A DNA stretch of 11,940 nucleotides, from contig JBECKR010000207.1 of NCBI GenBank assembly GCA_040235415.1, positions 1-11,940 of the forward strand, in the 5' to 3' direction. This document shows, one piece after another, positions 8,284 through 11,940 of the stretch; the stretch's first letter is position 1; each line of letters opens with the position of its first letter. The notes beneath the pieces were generated by a model. That model was given only the letters and a program-made list of their open reading frames with translations. It ran no database searches and had not been told where the DNA came from. The position numbers were made by a program, and so were the translations under genes. The DNA comes from JBECKR01 sp040235415. GTDB taxonomy: Bacteria; Acidobacteriota; Polarisedimenticolia; Polarisedimenticolales; Polarisedimenticolaceae.

Positions 8284-8462
8284 CAAAGGCCCTCCAAATC
8301 CTCAAGGGCAAACGCGCAGACCTCGGCGGACGCGCCGACGCGAGGGTCGAGCTCCGCTGCCGATGCCCGAAGTGAGTTGCCGTGAGGCGATACGAAAGAG
8401 GCTACACCCGCGACGCGAGGCCCGCACGCCGCGAGCGTGTATCCTCGGGCCGGAGGTGCGCC
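8284..8462. promoter_or_regulatory. Divergent intergenic region with a possible -10 box for the hydrolase
   Basis: This 179-base gap must hold the promoters of both divergent genes. For the rightward hydrolase gene, TATCCT (8440-8445) is a plausible -10 element 17 bases before the ATG, but no good -35 is seen 16-18 bases upstream. The ribosome site GGAGGTG is at 8452-8458. For the leftward oxidoreductase the ribosome site GGAGGG (complement of about 8290-8295) is clear but no convincing promoter is. A small perfect stem, TCGGCG/CGCCGA with a 4-base loop, lies at 8323-8338. No operator was recognised. Confidence 0.3.
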
Positions 8463-9374
8463 ATGAACGTCCGCAGGGTCGTCGCCGTCACGCTGTCCGC
8501 GCTCGCGACCGTCGCCGTCCTCGCCGCCGGCGCGCCGGGCGCGACGTTCGAGAGCGACGGGGTCAAGATCTGGTACGAGGTCCGGGGCGGGGGCGACGGG
8601 ACGCCGCTCGTCGTGGTCAACGGCGGCCCCGGGTTCGACCACGGCTACCTGCTGTGCTCCGACGTCTGGGACCGGCTCGCCGCGGCGCGCGCGGTGGTGT
8701 TCTACGACCAGCGCGGCAACGGTCGCTCGGGAGCCCTCGCCGAAGGGACGCCGTGCGGGCTCAAGGAGCAGATCGAGGATCTCGAGGCCCTGCGGGCGCG
8801 GCTGGGGTACGACAGGGTCGACCTCCTGGGGCACTCCTGGGGCGGGTACCTCGTGATGGCGTACGCCGCGCGGCACCCCGAGCGGGTCCGGCGTCTCGTG
8901 ATCGTCGACTCGGCGGCCCCCAAGATCCAGGACACGGTGTTCCTGTTCAAGAACGTCTACCCGGAGACCACCGCGCGCGAGGACGGCTTGGCGTTCGCGG
9001 TCGAGCTCGGCGACCCCGACGCGATCGCGGCCGATCTGCAGCAGTACCTCTCGATGCTGTTCGTCTCCCCGGAGGTCCGGGACCGCTTCGCGGCGCGGTC
9101 CTCGACGTTCGCGTACAGTCAGAAGGTCAACCGCGCGGTCTGGAGCGACCTGCAGCGCTTCGACCTCAACCCCGAGCTCCCGAAGTTCCGGTTCCCGGCC
9201 CTGGTCGTGACCGGCCGCTACGATTTCAACGTCGCGCCCTCGGTCGCGTGGGGCATCCACCGGGCGATCCCGGGCTCGGAGCTCGCGGTGTTCGAGCGCA
9301 GCGGACACCTCCCGTTCTGCGAGGAGCCGGACGCGTTCGTGGAGCGGGTCGGCCGCTTCCTGGGAGGCGAGTGA
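8463..9374 (+). CDS. Exported alpha/beta hydrolase, proline iminopeptidase-like (S33)
   Basis: The ATG at 8463 is preceded by GGAGGTG (8452-8458) at ideal spacing. The frame is open further upstream, to a GTG at 8382, but that extension is Arg-rich and has no ribosome site. The 303-residue product starts with a signal peptide (MNVRRVVAVTLSALATVAVL, small residues AAGAPGA then the mature part). The alpha/beta hydrolase core shows the oxyanion motif GGPG (54-57) and YDQRGNGRSG (81-90), both typical of prolyl iminopeptidases and tricorn-factor-like peptidases. The nucleophile elbow is GHSWGG with Ser125, followed by Asp254 (RYDFN) and His282 (SGHLPF), so the triad is complete. Family S33 members release N-terminal residues, often proline, from peptides; other members are esterases, so the substrate is inferred only. 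Export suggests periplasmic or surface action, perhaps on peptides produced by secreted proteases. It faces away from the oxidoreductase and is followed by a separate leader. Confidence 0.88.
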   Translation: MNVRRVVAVTLSALATVAVLAAGAPGATFESDGVKIWYEVRGGGDGTPLVVVNGGPGFDHGYLLCSDVWDRLAAARAVVFYDQRGNGRSGALAEGTPCGLKEQIEDLEALRARLGYDRVDLLGHSWGGYLVMAYAARHPERVRRLVIVDSAAPKIQDTVFLFKNVYPETTAREDGLAFAVELGDPDAIAADLQQYLSMLFVSPEVRDRFAARSSTFAYSQKVNRAVWSDLQRFDLNPELPKFRFPALVVTGRYDFNVAPSVAWGIHRAIPGSELAVFERSGHLPFCEEPDAFVERVGRFLGGE

Positions 9375-9394
9375 CGCGGGCCCGCACCTCGCGC

Positions 9395-9424
9395 TTGTCC
9401 CCGCCGGGCCGGTTCGTGTAGGCT
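9395..9424 (+). promoter_or_regulatory. Putative sigma70-type promoter of the DUF1579-like gene
   Basis: TTGTCC (9395-9400) and TAGGCT (9419-9424) are separated by 18 bases, with partial matches to TTGACA and TATAAT. Transcription would start near 9431, giving a leader of about 20 bases that contains the ribosome site. It lies wholly in the gap after the hydrolase stop, which supports separate transcription. It was judged by eye only. Confidence 0.4.
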
Positions 9425-9440
9425 CCGTCCAACTTCCCAC

Positions 9441-9451
9441 GGAGGTGATCC
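9441..9451 (+). promoter_or_regulatory. Extended Shine-Dalgarno sequence
   Basis: GGAGGTGATCC directly precedes the ATG at 9452. It matches 11 consecutive bases of the complement of the conserved 16S rRNA 3' end (TAAGGAGGTGATCC). The GGAGG core ends 6 bases before the start codon, which fixes the start and suggests strong translation initiation. Confidence 0.85.
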
Positions 9452-9997
9452 ATGTCGAGACGTCAGATCGCGATCGCGCTAGGAGTGTTGCTGTGCGTCG
9501 TCCCGGTCCTCGCCGAGGAGGGCGGCGGGCCGCCGAAGCCGAGCCCCGAGCAGCACAAGCTCGGCTACTTCGTCGGCAAGTGGACGGCCACGGGCACGGT
9601 GCTCGAGAACCCGTTCATGCCGGCCGGGCCGTTCAAGTCCGAGGACGACTGCTCGTGGTTCGAGGGCGGCTACGCCGTCGTGTGCCGCTCGGAGGGGAGC
9701 GGGCCGATGGGGTCGATGAAGTCGATCGGCATCATGGGCTACAGCACCGAGGAGAAGAAGTACACCTACTACGGGCTCGACAGCGGCCCGATGGCGATGT
9801 CGACCGTCCCGCTCGGAACGGTCGAGGCCGACACCTGGACCTTCGTCGACACCTCCACGATGGGCGGCAAGCCGGTGACGTCGCGCTACATGATGACGAT
9901 CAAGTCGCCGACGAGCTACGACTTCGAGTGGGCCATGAAGGACGCCGAGGGCAAGTGGCAGACGGTCATGAAGGGCACCGCGACCAAGGGTTCGTAG
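9452..9997 (+). CDS. DUF1579-like exported protein
   Basis: This is a 181-residue protein with a signal peptide (MSRRQIAIALGVLLCVVPVLA, cleavage before EE). The mature region begins with SPEQHKLGYFVGKWTATGTV, the opening typical of DUF1579-type small beta-barrel proteins. The pattern is a short helix of the 'PEHxxLxxLxGxW' kind followed by strands. It continues with alternating strands, including WFEGGYAVVCRSEG, IGIMGYSTEEKKYTYYGLDS and YDFEWAMKDAEGKW. Proteins of this group resemble lipocalin-like or ligand-binding barrels, but no biochemical role is established that I can assign. Two cysteines in the mature part (about 68 and 79) might pair. It is probably periplasmic. It appears to have its own promoter and a GC-rich hairpin after its stop. 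Confidence 0.8.
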   Translation: MSRRQIAIALGVLLCVVPVLAEEGGGPPKPSPEQHKLGYFVGKWTATGTVLENPFMPAGPFKSEDDCSWFEGGYAVVCRSEGSGPMGSMKSIGIMGYSTEEKKYTYYGLDSGPMAMSTVPLGTVEADTWTFVDTSTMGGKPVTSRYMMTIKSPTSYDFEWAMKDAEGKWQTVMKGTATKGS

Positions 9998-10008
9998 TCG
10001 CCCGCGGC

Positions 10009-10033
10009 CGCCGGGGCTCCCGGGGCCCCGGCG
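10009..10033 (+). terminator. GC-rich hairpin, possible terminator of the DUF1579-like gene
   Basis: CGCCGGGGC (10009-10017) and GCCCCGGCG (10025-10033) form a perfect 9-base-pair stem around a 7-base loop, starting 12 bases after the stop codon. A C-rich stretch rather than a T-tract follows, so it is not a classical intrinsic terminator. In such GC-rich DNA it may still stop polymerase or protect the mRNA 3' end. Confidence 0.45.
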
Positions 10034-10111
10034 CCGCCCCAATCCCCTCCCGATCGCTCGAATTCGTCCCCCCGATGAAACCGCGGCCGCTCGCGAGACG
10101 TTTACCTGCTG

Positions 10112-10144
10112 TTGACAACCCCCCGGCGGGTCGCCGCGTTGAAT
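10112..10144 (+). promoter_or_regulatory. Putative promoter of the small exported protein gene
   Basis: TTGACA at 10112-10117 is a perfect -35 consensus and sits inside the short palindrome GTTGACAAC (10111-10119). The best -10-like hexamer, TTGAAT (10139-10144), is 21 bases away, longer than the usual 16-19. A nearer spacing gives only GC-rich hexamers, so either the promoter is weak or regulated, or the -35 match is chance. The local AT-richer patch (from about 10100) supports a promoter region. Confidence 0.4.
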
Positions 10145-10149
10145 GTGAA

Positions 10150-10194
10150 GGGACGCGAGGCCGGTGCGTGCGAGGTCGCACGCGAGCGCGTCCC
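10150..10194 (+). other. Nested stem-loop in the leader of the small exported protein gene
   Basis: The outer stem GGGACGCG (10150-10157) pairs perfectly with CGCGTCCC (10187-10194). The inner stem GCGTGCG (10166-10172) pairs perfectly with CGCACGC (10177-10183) around the loop AGGT. An internal loop of 8 and 3 bases separates the stems. The structure ends 15 bases before the Shine-Dalgarno AAGGAGG (10210-10216), which is left unpaired. It could stabilise the mRNA or regulate expression. No known riboswitch class was recognised. Confidence 0.55.
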
Positions 10195-10223
10195 GAACTC
10201 GAGAGCGACAAGGAGGCTCCCAC

Positions 10224-10598
10224 ATGAACATCGGACGATTCGGAAAGAACATGGCCGTCGCCGCGGTCGCGGTCGCGATCGCGACGGCGTTGCTGACCCC
10301 CGCGCTCGCCGGCTCCTACGTCGGCGTCACGATCCCCGCCGGCGTGCAGATCGACGGCACGACGCTCAAGGGCGGCTCCTACAAGGTGATCGTGGACGAG
10401 ACCGACAACGGCATGACCGCAACGTTCAAGATGCGCGGCCAGCAGGACATCACCGTCCCGGCCACGTGGAAGCCGGCGGACGCCGCCGCCACCCGCACCA
10501 CGGTCGAGTTCGGCAAGGACACGGACGGCAAGACCCGCGTCGTCGCCATCCAGTTCGAGCAGGAGTCCCGCGTCCTCGCGCTCGGCACCGCGTCCTGA
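10224..10598 (+). CDS. Small exported protein of unknown family
   Basis: The ATG at 10224 follows AAGGAGG (10210-10216) by 7 bases; an in-frame upstream extension lacks support. The 124-residue product has a long signal peptide ending at about residue 29 (LLTPALA, then GSYVG). The mature 95 residues have no cysteine and alternate as beta strands: VTIPAGVQIDGTTLKGGSYKV, VDETDNGMTATFKM, DITVPATWKPAD, TTVEFGKDTDGK, VVAIQFEQESRVLALG. The 'IPAGVQIDGTTLKGGSYKV' phrase resembles the opening of small secreted beta-sandwich proteins common in Acidobacteria-like genomes, but I cannot name a family. It is probably periplasmic. It has its own putative promoter and a structured leader, and REP-like palindromes start 8 bases after its stop, so it is likely monocistronic. 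Expression may be high, judging from the strong ribosome site. Confidence 0.8.
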   Translation: MNIGRFGKNMAVAAVAVAIATALLTPALAGSYVGVTIPAGVQIDGTTLKGGSYKVIVDETDNGMTATFKMRGQQDITVPATWKPADAAATRTTVEFGKDTDGKTRVVAIQFEQESRVLALGTAS

Positions 10599-10605
10599 CC
10601 CCCCG

Positions 10606-10661
10606 TCGGGGACATTCCTCGGATTCTTCTCCTCCTCCTAAGATTTGAGGAATGTCCCCGA
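10606..10661. repeat. REP-like palindromic element, hairpin 1
   Basis: TCGGGGACATTCCTC (10606-10620) and GAGGAATGTCCCCGA (10647-10661) are perfect inverted repeats, a 15-base-pair stem with a 26-base pyrimidine-rich loop; a few wobble or AT pairs could extend it inward. It begins 8 bases after the stop codon of the small exported protein. The 13-base core GGGGACATTCCTC is shared with hairpin 2. Confidence 0.85.
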
Positions 10662-10670
10662 TTGCCCCTG

Positions 10671-10727
10671 ATTGGGGACATTCCTCGAAACTGAAGGAAC
10701 CGTAGGTATTCGAGGAATGTCCCCGAT
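10671..10727. repeat. REP-like palindromic element, hairpin 2
   Basis: The left arm at 10671-10689 pairs with the right arm at 10709-10727 over about 19 positions with one wobble. The perfect part is GGGGACATTCCTCGA (10674-10688) with TCGAGGAATGTCCCC (10710-10724), around a 19-base loop. With hairpin 1 this makes four alternating copies of one 13-base core, at 10608, 10647, 10674 and 10712. The inner two copies could also pair with each other over a 14-base loop. No transposase is present in the window. Confidence 0.85.
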
Positions 10728-10737
10728 TCCGCTCCGG

Positions 10738-10767
10738 TTGTGGGGCGCGCGAGGCGTGTGCCACAAT
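10738..10767 (+). promoter_or_regulatory. Possible promoter of the amidase gene
   Basis: TTGTGG (10738-10743) and CACAAT (10762-10767) are 18 bases apart and partly match the -35/-10 consensus. The -10 overlaps the in-frame ATG at 10766. If real, transcription starts near 10774 and translation must begin at the downstream TTG (10805), which has a ribosome site. The individual hexamer matches are modest. Confidence 0.35.
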
Positions 10768-10804
10768 GCTCGGCCACTCGGCCGCGCCCGGAGGAATCCC
10801 CGGT

Positions 10805-11938
10805 TTGTCGCTCCCGCTCCGCAGGATCGCTCCCGTCGCGCTCGCCCTGCTGTCGACGGCGGCGCTCGCGGCGGAGCCGCCCGCGGTCCGCATCGCCGTG
10901 GACACCTCGGGGCCGACGACGCGCCTCGTCCTGACCGACGAGCGCCCGGTCGTCAACGCGGTCACCGCGTTCAGCGGGCGCCTCGAGGTGCTGTACGCCG
11001 AGCCGGTGCGCTTCGACCCGCCCGAGGGCGCGGTCCGCGACGGCATCCTCGAGGGCTGGACGACCCGCGACGACCGCACCCTCGTGCTCACGACCGGCGC
11101 GGGCTACGAGCGCTACGAGAGCTTCGAGCTGCGCAACCCCTCGCGCCTGATCCTCGACCTCCAGGGAACGCGCACCGCGGCCGGCATCTCGGCCCCCGAG
11201 GCCACGCCGGAGCGCTCCGCCAAGACCGTCGTCGTCATCGACCCGGGCCACGGCGGAGCCGAGACCGGCGCGGTCGGCCCCGACGGCCTGCTCGAGAAGG
11301 ACGTCGCGCTCGACCTCGCGCGCCGCCTCAAGAACGCGCTGCAGCGCGACCCGACGTTCAGCGTCGTCCTGACCCGCGACGAGGACCGCCTGGTGCCGCT
11401 CGACGACCGCACCGCGATCGCGAACCACAACCGCGCCGACCTGTTCGTCTCGATCCACCTCAACGCCTCGCGCCGCAAGGACGCGTTCGGCGCCGAGACC
11501 TACTTCCTGTCCGCCAAGGCGACCGACGACGAGGCCCGCAACCTCGCCGGCCTCGAGAACGCCGCCGCGCTCGGCGACGGCGCCTCCGCGCAGGAGCTCA
11601 AGGACCGCGGCCTCGACCTCGTGCTGTGGGACCTCGCGCAGAACCAGTACCTCGCGGAGTCGAGCGCCCTCGCCGAGGAGGTCCAGCGCGAGATGAACGC
11701 GCTCACCGGCACCCGCGACCGCGGCGTGCGCCAGGCGCCGTTCCGGGTGCTGATGGGCGCGACGATGCCGGCGATCCTGGTCGAGGTCGGGTTCATCACG
11801 AACCGCGACGAGGAGAACCGCCTGGAGGACTCGGCCTACCGTGACCGCATCGTCGAGGCGCTGGTCCGCGCGGTCCGCCGCTTCCAGGAAGGGCTCGAGC
11901 GCCTCGCCGCGCCGGGCTCGGCGCCGGGTTCGCGGTGA
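10805..11938 (+). CDS. N-acetylmuramoyl-L-alanine amidase (AMIN + Amidase_3)
   Basis: This zinc amidase cleaves the bond between N-acetylmuramic acid and the L-Ala of the stem peptide, in the periplasm, during cell separation or wall turnover. I prefer the TTG start at 10805: GGAGGA (10790-10795) precedes it and it gives a compact signal peptide (MSLPLRRIAPVALALLSTAALA, then AEPP). An in-frame ATG at 10766 would add 13 residues. Residues about 25-125 form an AMIN-like domain ending in PSRLILDLQG, the typical closing strand that binds peptidoglycan or septal sites. The Amidase_3 domain, from about 140, has all zinc and catalytic residues: His149 in DPGHGG, Glu164 in LLEKDVAL, His218 in SIHLNA and Glu327 in ILVEVGFITN. 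The protein ends 377 residues from TTG, with no LysM or SH3 domain. An insert between SIHLNA and the end (DLVLWDLAQNQYLAESS) may be the autoinhibitory helix region seen in AmiB/AmiC-type enzymes. The function is firm; the start is uncertain. Confidence 0.93.
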   Translation: MSLPLRRIAPVALALLSTAALAAEPPAVRIAVDTSGPTTRLVLTDERPVVNAVTAFSGRLEVLYAEPVRFDPPEGAVRDGILEGWTTRDDRTLVLTTGAGYERYESFELRNPSRLILDLQGTRTAAGISAPEATPERSAKTVVVIDPGHGGAETGAVGPDGLLEKDVALDLARRLKNALQRDPTFSVVLTRDEDRLVPLDDRTAIANHNRADLFVSIHLNASRRKDAFGAETYFLSAKATDDEARNLAGLENAAALGDGASAQELKDRGLDLVLWDLAQNQYLAESSALAEEVQREMNALTGTRDRGVRQAPFRVLMGATMPAILVEVGFITNRDEENRLEDSAYRDRIVEALVRAVRRFQEGLERLAAPGSAPGSR

Positions 11939-11940
11939 CC

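Noticed and set aside
8323..8338. Six-base-pair stem TCGGCG/CGCCGA in the divergent intergenic region as an operator
   Set aside because: Short GC-rich palindromes are expected by chance at this composition, and no regulator gene is nearby.
7018..8385. Plus-strand open frame opposite the FAD oxidoreductase
   Set aside because: The composition is Arg/Val/His-rich with no motif, while the minus-strand frame has complete FAD-binding and BBE signatures.
8382..8462. N-terminal extension of the alpha/beta hydrolase from a GTG
   Set aside because: The extra residues are Arg-rich, would bury the signal peptide and lack a ribosome site. The ATG at 8463 has GGAGGTG at ideal distance.
10606..10727. 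Possible CRISPR array
   Set aside because: The repeated cores are only 13 bases and alternate in orientation, with spacing of 14-26 bases. CRISPR repeats are longer and all in one direction.
10379..11458. Minus-strand open frame crossing the palindromes and the amidase
   Set aside because: It reads through the inverted repeats (giving repeated RGMSP-like phrases) and is antisense to two well-supported genes.

Overview
The window is strongly G+C-rich (about 70% by eye) and carries seven protein genes, no RNA genes and no recognisable transposase. Six of the seven are exported or look exported. Four genes have textbook Shine-Dalgarno sequences. The mix fits a Gram-negative-type environmental bacterium, because it holds an AMIN-domain cell-wall amidase, large secreted multi-domain proteins with Fn3/Ig-like tails, DUF1579-type proteins and scattered REP-like palindromes. 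I would guess Acidobacteriota or a neighbouring high-GC phylum such as Myxococcota. This is inferred from gene style, since there is no marker gene.

Layout. Bases 1-1099 hold the 3' part of a PQQ-type beta-propeller protein that contains a helical insertion. Next comes a secreted protein of three roughly 123-residue, four-cysteine Ig-like repeats plus an Fn3-like tail (1200-2684). It is followed by a 1354-residue secreted zinc metalloprotease with a propeptide, a HEWGH active site and a long tail of beta-sandwich domains (2788-6852). A cytoplasmic-looking FAD-linked (berberine-bridge-like) oxidoreductase lies tail-to-tail with the protease, on the minus strand (6859-8283). Diverging from it is an exported proline-iminopeptidase-like alpha/beta hydrolase (8463-9374). 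A DUF1579-like exported protein (9452-9997) and a small exported protein of unknown family (10224-10598) follow. The window ends with a complete N-acetylmuramoyl-L-alanine amidase (10805-11938).

The genes do not look like one pathway. Most appear to be single transcription units with their own leader sequences. The shared theme is export: a secreted protease and its domain-sharing neighbour, an exported hydrolase, two small exported beta-rich proteins and a periplasmic peptidoglycan amidase.

The most interesting non-coding structure is at 10606-10727. Four copies of a 13-base core (GGGGACATTCCTC) in alternating orientation form two strong hairpins, in the manner of bacterial REP/BIME elements. 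The second is a nested two-stem hairpin at 10150-10194 in the leader of the small exported protein. I found no convincing evidence for a defence system, phage, CRISPR array or biosynthetic cluster.
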